In this document: positions 7,475 to 15,976 of the stretch, one piece after another
Layout: each line of letters begins with the position of its first letter
How positions within the stretch are numbered: the first letter of the stretch is position 1
NCBI GenBank assembly: GCA_937923265.1
Contig: CALAJY010000050.1
Location: forward strand, 5,185-69,184
Direction: 5' to 3'
DNA length: 64,000 nucleotides
Source: an uncultured Tissierellia bacterium
GTDB taxonomy: Bacteria > Bacillota > Clostridia > Tissierellales > Peptoniphilaceae
Made by a program: the position numbers and the translations under genes
The notes under the pieces: model-generated
The model's database searches: none
Told to the model about the DNA's origin: nothing
What the model saw: the letters and a program-made list of their open reading frames with translations, nothing else

Positions 7475-8656
7475 ATGACAAATTGGGTAATTTCCGCCTC
7501 CTATGGGGAGTTGGTGTTAAAAGGGAAAAACCGCCGGACCTTTGTGGATAATGCGGAAAAACATATTCTGAGAGCCCTGAAGGACTGCCGAGTCCTTCAG
7601 AGCTTTCATGATCGGGGAAAATTCTTTGTCACGGTCCCGGAAGAGGAAAGGGACCGGGCGGCGGAGGCCATGCGCCGGGTCTTTGGACTGGTATACGTGA
7701 CCCCTTCTCTGCAGGTGGAGGCGACAAAAGAGGAAATTCGAAAAGCAGCCTGCTACTTTGTGGAGGAACGGCTTGCCAAAGAGCCGGAGCGGAAGGAGGC
7801 CATCCCCTTTAAAATGTTGGCCAAGCGGTCCAACAAGCAGTTTCCCATGACCTCTCCGGAGCTTGCCGCGGAGATTGGGGGCGACCTGCTGGAACGCTAT
7901 CCGCAGTTGACCCTGGACCTTCACCATCCGGAGTTCACGGTGACCGTTGAGATTCGCGACCATGCCTTTGTTTACAGTGATCGCCTTCATGGCCTGGGCG
8001 GTCTTCCCGCAGGCTCGGGGGGAAGGGGCCTTTTGCTCCTGTCGGGAGGCATCGACTCCCCGGTGGCGGGCTTCGATATTGCCCGTCGCGGGTTGGCCCT
8101 GGGCTGCCTTCACTTCCATTCCTATCCCTTTACCAGTGAGCGGGCGCAGAACAAGGCCCTCCGTCTGGCCGAGAAGCTTTCCGAGTGGACCGGACCCATG
8201 CGGGTATATATGGTCAACTTGGCTGAGACCTATAAGGCGATCAACCAACATTGTCACAGCAAGAACACCACGGTCCTGTCTCGGCGGATGATGATGCGGA
8301 TCGGAGACCGAATCTGCCAAGAATACGGCTATGATGCCCTGGTGACCGGAGAGAGTTTGGGCCAGGTGGCTTCCCAGACCATCCAGGGAATTTCCGTGGT
8401 GAATCAGGTGGCGGATCATCCCATTTTACGGCCATTGATTTCCCGGGATAAGACGGAAATCATTGAGATGGCAAGGAAGTTGGATACCTATGAGACTTCC
8501 ATCGAGCCTTTTGATGATTGCTGTTCCCTGTTTGCCCCGGATCATCCCAACACCAAGCCGCGTTTGCATGACCTGGAAAAGGATGAGGAAAATCTGGATG
8601 TGGAAGAATTGTTGAAACAGGCACTGTCCACCTTGAAAATGGTGGATATCCGATAA
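7475..8656 (+). CDS. thiI: tRNA 4-thiouridine synthase ThiI
   Basis: Protein of 393 aa with an N-terminal ferredoxin-like/THUMP RNA-binding region (about 1-170) and a PP-loop ATP pyrophosphatase domain with SGGIDSP near residue 190. It adenylates U8 of tRNA and inserts sulfur. There is no C-terminal rhodanese domain, as in the short Bacillus-type ThiI, so sulfur should come directly from the upstream cysteine desulfurase. The ATG at 7475 is one base after the desulfurase stop, with AAGGAGA ahead; the longer frame from 7418 has no support. Operon partners are the desulfurase and the 55-aa protein that follows. Confidence 0.93.
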   Translation: MTNWVISASYGELVLKGKNRRTFVDNAEKHILRALKDCRVLQSFHDRGKFFVTVPEEERDRAAEAMRRVFGLVYVTPSLQVEATKEEIRKAACYFVEERLAKEPERKEAIPFKMLAKRSNKQFPMTSPELAAEIGGDLLERYPQLTLDLHHPEFTVTVEIRDHAFVYSDRLHGLGGLPAGSGGRGLLLLSGGIDSPVAGFDIARRGLALGCLHFHSYPFTSERAQNKALRLAEKLSEWTGPMRVYMVNLAETYKAINQHCHSKNTTVLSRRMMMRIGDRICQEYGYDALVTGESLGQVASQTIQGISVVNQVADHPILRPLISRDKTEIIEMARKLDTYETSIEPFDDCCSLFAPDHPNTKPRLHDLEKDEENLDVEELLKQALSTLKMVDIR

Positions 8657-8666
8657 GGAGGAAGGT

Positions 8667-8834
8667 ATGAATCAAAGAAGACGGCGGAGAGGCTGTTGTG
8701 GCTGTGGGGGATGGGGCGTCGGCAACATTCTGGCCCTGGTCATGAGCTACAATCTGCATCATAGTATCTTTAAGGCGCTCATTCACGGCTTTTTGGGCTG
8801 GCTCTATGTAATTTACTCGGTTTTGTTTCATTAA
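8667..8834 (+). CDS. 55-aa Arg/Cys/Gly protein with hydrophobic tail, unknown
   Basis: Starts 11 nt after the thiI stop with a near-perfect AAGGAGG Shine-Dalgarno. The N-terminus has an Arg block and a cysteine cluster (RRRRRGCCGCGGWGVG); the rest is weakly hydrophobic (ILALVMSYNLHH, FKALIHGFLGWLYVIYSVLF). Its operon position behind a cysteine desulfurase and ThiI makes a role linked to sulfur or metal possible, but that is inference only. I do not recognise a named family. Expression looks likely from the ribosome site and operon placement. Confidence 0.65.
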   Translation: MNQRRRRRGCCGCGGWGVGNILALVMSYNLHHSIFKALIHGFLGWLYVIYSVLFH

Positions 8835-8918
8835 TGACAAAATTGCCACAAAAAACTTTCCTTTTCCTAAATATGATTTATACTATGATTGTTTTAGGAT
8901 AATGAAAGGAGAGATTTC

Positions 8919-9794
8919 ATGTTCGATTGTATGATTATTGGAGGCGGTCCTGCCGGAGTGAGCACCGCCCTCTATTTAAAAAGCAAGGGAAGGGACATCC
9001 TTCTCTTGGAAAAACGAGCCATTGGCGGCTTAGCTGAGAGCGTCAGTCTGCTGACCCACTATACGGGACTCTTGACCGATGAGAGCGGACAGCATTTTGG
9101 GGTCCGACTGCGGAAGAGCCTGGAGGAGAATGATATCGCCTATAAAATCGAGGAGGTTGTGGAGATTTCCCATGACAAGACCTTTACGGTGCGCAGTGAG
9201 AAGGCGACCTATGAGGCAAAGAGCCTGGTTCTTGCCATCGGAAATGAACGGCTGGTTCCCTCGGTTCCCGGGAAGGAGGCCTTCACACCCTACGCACGAG
9301 AGATCACCGAAAAGACCGACCGCATTGCCGTGGTGGCAGGCGGCTCGGACGGCGCTTGCAAAGAGGCGATTTATCTCTCGAAGTACTGCCCCGAGGTTCA
9401 TATCGTGGAAAAGCGGGATGGGATCTTCTGTGTCGACCAGTTCCGAAAGATGATTGAGAGCAGGGAGAACATTCACTTTCATCCGGCACGGGAAATTGCG
9501 GAGATCACAGGAAATCCTCCGGAGAAAATCCTCCTTGCGAGTGTAAAAGGGGAGGAGGACTTGGTCCTGGAGGGAAAGCTTCTTGTCTTTGCCTATATTG
9601 GTCAGAAGCCCAAGAGTGATCTGGTCAAGAACCTACTGCCCTTGAAAGAGGGATATGTGGACAGTGACTTACAAACCCCGGTTCCCGGTCTTTTCGTCGC
9701 GGGAGACTGTCGGGTGAAGCAGGTTCGGCAGATTGCGACCGCGGTCGCCGATGGCTGCTTGGTTGCCAACCGGGTTCACGCGTTCTTGGGATAG
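8919..9794 (+). CDS. Thioredoxin-reductase-like FAD/NAD(P) oxidoreductase lacking the CxxC
   Basis: Flavoprotein of 291 aa with two Rossmann motifs: IIGGGPAGVSTALYL for FAD at residues 5-19 and VVAGGSDGACKEA for NAD(P)H near 141-153. The FAD-closing motif GLFVAGDCRVKQVRQIATAVADG is close to that of thioredoxin reductases. The redox CxxC normally found just ahead of the second Rossmann motif is missing, so it should not reduce thioredoxin in the usual way. It may reduce a ferredoxin-like or other partner. It is convergent with thiol peroxidase. The start ATG has AAAGGAGAG ahead. Confidence 0.82.
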   Translation: MFDCMIIGGGPAGVSTALYLKSKGRDILLLEKRAIGGLAESVSLLTHYTGLLTDESGQHFGVRLRKSLEENDIAYKIEEVVEISHDKTFTVRSEKATYEAKSLVLAIGNERLVPSVPGKEAFTPYAREITEKTDRIAVVAGGSDGACKEAIYLSKYCPEVHIVEKRDGIFCVDQFRKMIESRENIHFHPAREIAEITGNPPEKILLASVKGEEDLVLEGKLLVFAYIGQKPKSDLVKNLLPLKEGYVDSDLQTPVPGLFVAGDCRVKQVRQIATAVADGCLVANRVHAFLG

Positions 9795-9805
9795 TTTTTG
9801 CTTTG

Positions 9806-9852
9806 AAAAAGAGCCCTCAGAAGGAATCTTGTATTCCTCCTGAGGGCTCTTT
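9806..9852. terminator. Bidirectional terminator between convergent genes
   Basis: Stem AAAGAGCCCTCAG / CTGAGGGCTCTTT with a small inner hairpin in the loop, A-rich on the left and T-rich on the right. It serves both the flavoprotein gene and tpx on the opposite strand. Confidence 0.9.
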
Positions 9853-9874
9853 CCATAGAGTGCGGATTTATAGA

Positions 9875-10390
9875 TTACTTTAACAGCTCTCTGGCGGCAT
9901 CCAGAGCCTTGTCATAGTCCGGATGGTTGGTGTTCTGCTTTACATATTCCACATACTTTACGGTGTTATCTTTATCGACAACAAAGATGGACCGGTTGAG
10001 CAGGCTCAGGCCTTCCATGAGAACCCCATAGTTCTCGCCGAAGCTTTTCTGTTGATAATCCGAGGTCACCGTCAAGTGCTTGATTCCCTTAGCCGCGCAG
10101 AAACGAGACTGGGCGAAGGGCAGGTCCATGGAGACCACCATGATTGCCACATCGTCACCGAGCTTATCCGCTTCTTCGTTGAAGCGAATGGTTTCCAGTT
10201 CACAGACATTGGTGTCAATGGAGGGAACGGCGACCAGGAGCTTTACCTTATCCCCCATATCCTTCAAGGAGAAGGAGCTCAAGTCTCCTTTTACCACCGC
10301 GAAATCGGGAGCCTTGTCTCCCACCTTTACTTCTTTTCCCAAAAGAGTTAACTCATCATCACCCATTTTAAAGCCAGTGCGTTTTTCCAT
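9875..10390 (-). CDS. tpx: Thiol peroxidase Tpx
   Basis: Atypical 2-Cys peroxiredoxin of 171 aa. The peroxidatic Cys63 lies in PSIDTNVC and the resolving Cys98 in AQSRFCAAKG, spaced 35 residues apart as in the family. It reduces hydrogen and organic peroxides in the cytoplasm using thiol donors. The start ATG at 10390 has GAAAGGAAG upstream. The gene is divergent from the DJ-1/PfpI gene and convergent with the TrxR-like flavoprotein, forming a small oxidative-defence cluster. Confidence 0.95.
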   Translation of the reverse strand: MEKRTGFKMGDDELTLLGKEVKVGDKAPDFAVVKGDLSSFSLKDMGDKVKLLVAVPSIDTNVCELETIRFNEEADKLGDDVAIMVVSMDLPFAQSRFCAAKGIKHLTVTSDYQQKSFGENYGVLMEGLSLLNRSIFVVDKDNTVKYVEYVKQNTNHPDYDKALDAARELLK

Positions 10391-10562
10391 GTTGCTACTT
10401 CCTTTCTTTTCTGATCAAATTTGTCGGAATTTCCGACTGCGATACCTTTCATACCCCCATTAAAAAAAATCAACCATGCACCGCTTTGCGGGCATCTGGG
10501 TATAAGTAAATAGAAAATAAGCAATTTGTTCCCAACAACAAAGGAGGAAGGAGAAAAATAGA

Positions 10563-11168
10563 ATGGATACAACCTTTGTATATTTAACCGATGGCTGTGA
10601 AGAGTGTGAGGCGCTCTTGGTGGTCGATTTGCTTCGTCGCGGTGGCGTTGATGTGAAGACGGTCGCTGTCACCGACGTCGAAGGGGGACTTCACTATAGG
10701 AAAGAAAATGAGAGACTGGTCCTAGGATCCCATGCGATTCCCATTCTCTGCGATATCACCATTGACGAAGTCGTCCTGGAACAGGCGGATCTTCTCGTTG
10801 TCCCGGGAGGGAAGAAGGGAACGGAGCTTCTCAAGACCTCTCCACATTTACGCGAGCAGCTGTCCTCGCAAGCCCAAGCGGGGAAATACGTTGCGGCAAT
10901 CTGTGCGGGTCCCACGGTGCTCGGAGCCTTTGGTCTGCTCGAAGGGAAAAGAGCGACCGTGTTTCCGGGCTTTGAAGAGGGCCTGGAGGGGGCCAAATAC
11001 GCGGACAAAGCAGTGGTCCGGGACGGGAAATTGGTCACGTCTCGTGCCTTGGGATCGGCAATACCCTTTGCCTTGGAATTGCTCAGCCAGCTAAAGGGGG
11101 AAGAGGCCGCAAAGACCGTTGGTCAGAGCATTGTATATAACGAGGGAAACAAAGAGATCTGGTTTTAG
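10563..11168 (+). CDS. DJ-1/PfpI family protein
   Basis: Protein of 201 aa with the flavodoxin-like class I glutamine amidotransferase fold of the DJ-1/ThiJ/PfpI family. The nucleophile elbow AAICAGP contains Cys114, and Glu residues in GCEECE (12-16) match the conserved acidic partner. LLVVPGG (77-83) is also characteristic. Family members act in stress protection, as deglycase/glyoxalase candidates or as chaperones, so the reaction here is not settled. Strong Shine-Dalgarno AAGGAGGAAGGAG. It is followed after 19 nt by the glutathione peroxidase gene, probably as one operon. Confidence 0.88.
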   Translation: MDTTFVYLTDGCEECEALLVVDLLRRGGVDVKTVAVTDVEGGLHYRKENERLVLGSHAIPILCDITIDEVVLEQADLLVVPGGKKGTELLKTSPHLREQLSSQAQAGKYVAAICAGPTVLGAFGLLEGKRATVFPGFEEGLEGAKYADKAVVRDGKLVTSRALGSAIPFALELLSQLKGEEAAKTVGQSIVYNEGNKEIWF

Positions 11169-11187
11169 GAGAGGAGCACAAGGAAAC

Positions 11188-11661
11188 ATGGAAATTTATG
11201 ACTTTAAGATGGAAAATGCGCAGGGAGAGATGGTGGACTTCTCCCAATATCGAGGGAAGGTGCTCTTGATCGTGAATACGGCAACGGGCTGTGGCTTTAC
11301 GCCACAATATGAAGGGCTGGAGGCTCTGTACGAAAAATACCATGATCAGGGACTGGAAGTTCTGGACTTTCCCTGTAACCAGTTTGGTCACCAGGCGCCG
11401 GGAAGCAACGAGGAGATTGTGAATTTCTGTCGCACGGAATATGCAACCCGATTTCCCCAGTTTGCTAAGATTCATGTAAACGGAGAGAAGGAAGCGCCCC
11501 TGTATCATTTTTTGAAAGAGGAGCAAGGAGGCGTTCTCGGCAGTGCTATTAAATGGAATTTTACAAAATTCCTTGTGGACCGAGAGGGTCATGTCGTGAA
11601 GCGTTTTGCCCCCACCACGAAACCGGAGGATCTGGAGGAGGAATTGAAAGCCCTTTTGTAA
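11188..11661 (+). CDS. Glutathione peroxidase family protein (Cys type)
   Basis: Protein of 157 aa with the GPx signature: NTATGCGFTPQYEGLE with active Cys35 in the place of selenocysteine, LDFPCNQFG with the second Cys, and WNFTKFLVDREG. Bacterial Cys-type members usually use thioredoxin rather than glutathione to reduce peroxides. The start ATG at 11188 has a GGAG/AAGG-rich leader; the longer frame from 11119 would overlap the DJ-1 gene without a ribosome site. It ends before a strong terminator. Confidence 0.92.
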   Translation: MEIYDFKMENAQGEMVDFSQYRGKVLLIVNTATGCGFTPQYEGLEALYEKYHDQGLEVLDFPCNQFGHQAPGSNEEIVNFCRTEYATRFPQFAKIHVNGEKEAPLYHFLKEEQGGVLGSAIKWNFTKFLVDREGHVVKRFAPTTKPEDLEEELKALL

Positions 11662-11687
11662 TAAAATGAATATGGAAAAAACACTTG

Positions 11688-11721
11688 ACCCCGATCAAGC
11701 CATGGCTTGATCGGGGTTTTT
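11688..11721 (+). terminator. Terminator of the DJ-1/GPx operon
   Basis: Perfect 14-bp palindromic arms (ACCCCGATCAAGCC / GGCTTGATCGGGGT) around AT, followed by T's. Confidence 0.92.
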
Positions 11722-11750
11722 GGAGGCGTTCGCATTTTCCCTGTTGAGAT

Positions 11751-12023
11751 CTAGGAGGAGACGTGCCGTTCCTTTCCTCCCGGAATTTGGTCTAAATATT
11801 TTGCGGCATAAGTGCATAAAGGTTTGATGGATAAATTTTCGGCTTCGGCGACAAGGACGGCTTCTTCCAAGAGCTTGCGAGCGATTCCCTGTCCACGCAT
11901 ACGGGGAGAAACAACGGTATGTGTGATGATCATGGTGTTTCGTTGATTAATCCATTCAATCGCGCCTAGTCGTTTCTGGTTCTCTTCATAAAGAATGGAG
12001 TTACCGATTCTTCGATATGACAT
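11751..12023 (-). CDS. Small GNAT-family N-acetyltransferase (YjdJ/CG type)
   Basis: Ninety residues; a minimal acetyltransferase fold. VSPRMRGQGIARKLLEEAV contains the acetyl-CoA pyrophosphate-binding R-x-x-G-x-A motif and KPLCTYAAKYLDQIP matches the C-terminal strand of the short Acetyltransf_CG family. The start ATG at 12023 has AAAGGAGG six bases upstream; the longer frame from 12107 has no ribosome site. Substrate unknown. It lies alone between the GPx terminator and the divergent pyruvate:ferredoxin oxidoreductase gene. Confidence 0.8.
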   Translation of the reverse strand: MSYRRIGNSILYEENQKRLGAIEWINQRNTMIITHTVVSPRMRGQGIARKLLEEAVLVAEAENLSIKPLCTYAAKYLDQIPGGKERHVSS

Positions 12024-12278
12024 ACGACCTCCTTTCCATACGGGAATTGATACCCTATTTTCCCGAAAAACTGACAGGATATGTGAAGAATTTATCGATA
12101 ATTTCATCCAAGCTATGAAGAAAGCGGGGAAGAGAATTCCGCGGGATGGATATTTTCAAAAAAAAGAGTACAATGGAACTAGCGGTGGCACGCTATTTTA
12201 TTGAAGGTAACGTTTCCCTTTCTTTTCAGGGAGAAATGGGAAAAGAAAAACAGGGAATTTCCCAATTGAGGAGGATTT

Positions 12279-15200
12279 ATGAAACGTAGCACAAAGACCA
12301 TGGATGGAAACACGGCGGCGGCTCATGTTTCCTACGCGTTCAGTGACGCGTCCACCATTTATCCCATCACGCCATCATCTCCGATGCCGGAGCTGATTGA
12401 TAAGTGGGCAGCGAATGGAAGAAAGAATCTGTTTGGAAATACCGTATCGGTAACGGAAATGCAGCATGAAGGCGGAGCGGCCGGTGCCGTCCACGGCTCC
12501 CTCGTCGCAGGTGCCTTAACCTCTACATATACCGCTTCTCAGGGACTTCTTTTGATGATCCCCGATATGTATAAGATGGCGGGCGAGCGGCTTCCCGCCG
12601 TATTCCATGTTGCTGCAAGGTCCCTGTCCACCTGTGCGATCAACATGTATGGTGACCATCAGGACGTCATGGCAACTCGGGCAACCGGCTTTGGTCTGTT
12701 AGCTTCGGGATCTGTCCAGGAGATCATGGACCTGGCGCCCGTTGCGCATGCAACGGCCATTCACTGCAGCATTCCTTTTATGCACTTCTTTGATGGTTTC
12801 CGTACTTCCCATGAGATTGACAAAATCGAAGTCTGGGATTATGAAGACTTGCGCGATATGTTGGATATGGAAGCGGTCGCTCGCTTCCGGAAGAAAGCCT
12901 TGAGCCCGGAGCATCCCACGGCAAGAGGAACCTTTGAGAAGAACGGATATTTCCAGAGAACGGAAGCACAGAATGCTGCCTATGAAAAGGTTCCGGAAGC
13001 GGTGGAACACTACATGAACATGGTGAACGAGAAGCTGGGCACCGATTACCGGCTCTTTAACTATGTCGGTGCGGAGGATGCCAAGCAGGTCATCGTGGTG
13101 ATGGGCTCCGGTTGTGACACGACCCAGCAGACCGTGGAATACCTCAACGCCCGGGGAGAAAAGGTCGGCGTGGTCAAAGTTCACCTGTTCCGTCCCTTCT
13201 CGGCAAAGCACTTATTGAAGGTAATCCCCGAGTCGGTGGAGCGAATCGCGGTCCTGGACCGGACCAAGGAAAAAGGGTCGGTCGGGGAACCTCTTTACTT
13301 AGATGTTTTACAGGCCTTCTCAGAGTCGGATCGTCATCCCTTAATCATTGGCGGTCGGTTCGGCTTGGGACAAAAAGACACCAAACCCGCTCATATTGCG
13401 GCAGTGTTTGAAAACCTGAAGAAAGAGCAACCCAAGAATCACTTTACCATTGGCATCAATGATGATGTGACTCATACCTCACTGGAGGTTGATAACAGCT
13501 TCGTTATTTCGGATGGACAGACCATTCGCTGCAAATTCTGGGGCAACGGCGGTGACGGCACGGTGGGCGCCAACAAGGATGCCGTTAAGATCATCGGAGA
13601 CAACACGGCACTCCATGCCCAGGGCTATTTCGATTACGATGCCAAGAAGAGCAATGGTTTGACCACTTCCCACCTGCGCTTTAGCCCCAATCCCATCCAT
13701 GCCGCTTACCTGTTGGATGAATCGGACTTTATCTCCTGCTCACCCCAGGCCTATGTGAAACAGTATGACCTGATTGAAGGCTTGAAGCAGGGTGGAATTT
13801 TCCTGCTCAACACCATCTGGGATGAACGGGAATTGGAAGAGCAACTTCCTGCTTCCCTGAAGCGGGAAATCGCCAAGAAAGAGGTGGAATTCTGGACGAT
13901 CAACGCTTCCAAAATTGCGGAAGAAGTCGGCCTGGGTCACAGAACGAATATGGTGATTCAAACCGCCTTCTTTAAGCTCTCCAAGATTCTTCCCATCGAT
14001 GAGGCCATTCAATATCTCAAGGCTTCGATTCAGAAGACCTACGGAATGAAGGGACAGGATATTGTCGATATGAACATCGCCGCGGTAGATCGGGCCCTGG
14101 AAGCTCTCCACCGGGTGGAAGTTCCGGAAAGCTGGAAGACCGCAGAAGACCCGGAGGAAGTGGCGAAAGAAGAACCCGAATTCATTCAAAACATGGTTCG
14201 GCCCATCATCAATCTGAAGGAAGATGAACTGCCCGTTTCCACCTATCTTCCCTATGATGATGGTGCTTACATGGCGGGAACGAGCCGCTATGAGAAGCGA
14301 GGCATCGCCCTTCACGTGCCGGAATGGAATGTGGACAACTGCATTCAGTGTAACCAGTGCTCCTATGTTTGCCCCCACGCCTGCATCCGTCCCTTCCTGT
14401 TGACACAGGACCAGGTGGACGCGGCTCCGCAGGAAATGACCGCAAAGAAGGCGGTTGGCAAGGGTCTGGAGGACTACCAATTCCGCATTCAGGTCTCTCC
14501 CTATGACTGCATGGGATGTGGCAACTGTGTGGATGTGTGCCCCGCCAAGGAAAAGGCCCTGACCATGCAGCCCATCCAGAAGGAAATTGAGGAACAGGCA
14601 GAAAATTGGATTTACTGTGATGAGAAGATTGGCTACCACGATGAGATGGAAGCGAGCAATGTCAAGGTCTCCCAGTTCCGTCAGCCGATGTTGGAGTTCT
14701 CCGGTGCCTGTGCGGGCTGTGGGGAAACGCCGTATGCAAAATTGGTCACCCAGCTCTATGGCGACCACCAGTACATTGCCAATGCAACCGGCTGCTCCTC
14801 GATTTGGGCCTCCTCCGTTCCCTCCATGCCCTATTGCACCAACGCATGTGGACGCGGTCCTGCCTGGGCAAGCTCCCTCTTTGAAGACAACGCGGAGTAT
14901 GGCTATGGAATGGCCCTTGCCAGCAAGAGCAACCGTCGCCTGCTGGAAACGCTGATGAATCGCTATCAAGAGACGGCAAAGCCCTCCCAGCTCACGGAAG
15001 CCTTTGCGCAGTGGATTGCGGATAAGGATGATTATGAAAAATCCCGCAAAGCCTCCGATCGGATCAAGGAAGAGCTGGCCAAGGTAAAACCGGAGGGAGA
15101 GGAAAAAGAGATTCTCGACCAGGTGATTTCGATGACCGATGATCTGGTGAAGAAGAGCTTCTGGATCTACGGCGGAGACGGCTGGGCCTATGATATCGGC

Positions 15201-15803
15201 TTCTCAGGTCTCGACCATGTTCTTGCATCCGGAGAAGATATCAACGTGATTGTCTTCGATACCGAGGTATATTCCAATACCGGTGGGCAATCTTCCAAGG
15301 CAACGCCCTTGGCTGCCGTGGCAAAGTTTGCTGCAGCGGGAAAGAGAAACCGGAAGAAAGACCTGGGGCTGATGATGACCACCTATGGCTATGTCTATGT
15401 GGCACAGATCGCCATGGGCGCCGACCACAACCAGACCCTGCGGGTCATCAAAGAAGCCGAAGCATACCACGGACCTTCGCTCATTATTGCCTATGCCCCC
15501 TGTATCAACCATGGACTGAAAGCGGGAATGGGGAAGAGCCAGCGGAGAGAGAAAGAGGCCGTGGCTGCGGGCTATTGGCATCTCTGGCACTTCAATCCGG
15601 AATTAAAAGAGAAGGGAGAGAATCCCTTTGTTCTGGACTCGAAAGAGCCCACCGCCGACTTCCAGGAATTCCTTCAGGGAGAGGTTCGTTACGCTTCCTT
15701 GAAGAAGGCCTTCCCGGAGATTGCGGGAGAGCTTTATGCAGAGGCAGAGCGGGCCGCCAAGGAACGCTATGAATCCTATGTTCGGATGGCAAATAACAAG
15801 TAG
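12279..15803 (+). CDS. nifJ: Pyruvate:ferredoxin (flavodoxin) oxidoreductase
   Basis: Single-chain enzyme of 1174 aa that oxidises pyruvate to acetyl-CoA and CO2 while reducing ferredoxin; cytoplasmic and oxygen sensitive. The fused domains appear in order: pyrimidine-binding domain (TIYPITPSSPMPE), transketolase-like domain II, gamma domain (about 430-620), two [4Fe-4S] cluster motifs CIQCNQCSYVCPHAC and CMGCGNCVDVCPAK (about 687-755), and the TPP domain with CAGCGETPYAK, the extra cluster cysteines, and GGDGWAYDIGFSGLD...VYSNTGGQ (about 965-1010). Full family length. Strong GGAGGA Shine-Dalgarno; an isolated transcription unit with its own terminator. It consumes the pyruvate made by the serine dehydratase genes just downstream and needs TPP. 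Confidence 0.97.
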   Translation: MKRSTKTMDGNTAAAHVSYAFSDASTIYPITPSSPMPELIDKWAANGRKNLFGNTVSVTEMQHEGGAAGAVHGSLVAGALTSTYTASQGLLLMIPDMYKMAGERLPAVFHVAARSLSTCAINMYGDHQDVMATRATGFGLLASGSVQEIMDLAPVAHATAIHCSIPFMHFFDGFRTSHEIDKIEVWDYEDLRDMLDMEAVARFRKKALSPEHPTARGTFEKNGYFQRTEAQNAAYEKVPEAVEHYMNMVNEKLGTDYRLFNYVGAEDAKQVIVVMGSGCDTTQQTVEYLNARGEKVGVVKVHLFRPFSAKHLLKVIPESVERIAVLDRTKEKGSVGEPLYLDVLQAFSESDRHPLIIGGRFGLGQKDTKPAHIAAVFENLKKEQPKNHFTIGINDDVTHTSLEVDNSFVISDGQTIRCKFWGNGGDGTVGANKDAVKIIGDNTALHAQGYFDYDAKKSNGLTTSHLRFSPNPIHAAYLLDESDFISCSPQAYVKQYDLIEGLKQGGIFLLNTIWDERELEEQLPASLKREIAKKEVEFWTINASKIAEEVGLGHRTNMVIQTAFFKLSKILPIDEAIQYLKASIQKTYGMKGQDIVDMNIAAVDRALEALHRVEVPESWKTAEDPEEVAKEEPEFIQNMVRPIINLKEDELPVSTYLPYDDGAYMAGTSRYEKRGIALHVPEWNVDNCIQCNQCSYVCPHACIRPFLLTQDQVDAAPQEMTAKKAVGKGLEDYQFRIQVSPYDCMGCGNCVDVCPAKEKALTMQPIQKEIEEQAENWIYCDEKIGYHDEMEASNVKVSQFRQPMLEFSGACAGCGETPYAKLVTQLYGDHQYIANATGCSSIWASSVPSMPYCTNACGRGPAWASSLFEDNAEYGYGMALASKSNRRLLETLMNRYQETAKPSQLTEAFAQWIADKDDYEKSRKASDRIKEELAKVKPEGEEKEILDQVISMTDDLVKKSFWIYGGDGWAYDIGFSGLDHVLASGEDINVIVFDTEVYSNTGGQSSKATPLAAVAKFAAAGKRNRKKDLGLMMTTYGYVYVAQIAMGADHNQTLRVIKEAEAYHGPSLIIAYAPCINHGLKAGMGKSQRREKEAVAAGYWHLWHFNPELKEKGENPFVLDSKEPTADFQEFLQGEVRYASLKKAFPEIAGELYAEAERAAKERYESYVRMANNK

Positions 15804-15837
15804 AAAAAATTGATGATTTTTTCCTTGTGAAAACCAG

Positions 15838-15879
15838 AGGGCCATTTCCCAAGAAACGTTGGGAAATGGCTCTTTTTTC
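15838..15879 (+). terminator. Terminator of nifJ
   Basis: Ten-bp stem GCCATTTCCC / GGGAAATGGC extended by flanking AGAG/CTCT pairs, 10-nt loop, then a T tract. Confidence 0.9.
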
Positions 15880-15919
15880 TTGAAAAAAAGCGGGGATTGG
15901 CCTATGATTCAAAGGGCCT

Positions 15920-15930
15920 TTTGATATAAT
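15920..15930 (+). promoter_or_regulatory. Extended -10 promoter of the serine operon
   Basis: TTTGATATAAT holds a perfect TATAAT (15925-15930) with the TGn extension; no good -35. It overlaps the near-palindrome TCAAAGGGCCTTTTGA (15909-15924), which could be an operator. Confidence 0.5.
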
Positions 15931-15976
15931 AAAGAAAAGGTTTGCGAATTCTTTATGGATAGAAAGCGAGAAGAGC

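Noticed and set aside
7517..8419. 300-aa minus-strand frame
   Set aside because: Antisense to thiI; no recognisable domain.
12024..12278. Additional gene or RNA in the 255-nt gap before nifJ
   Set aside because: I found only a possible -10 (TACAAT at 12169-12174) and weak hairpins; no coding frame with a ribosome site and no known RNA motif.
13740..14969. 409-aa minus-strand frame
   Set aside because: It lies entirely antisense to nifJ, whose Fe-S and TPP motifs are intact; no ribosome site or family resemblance.
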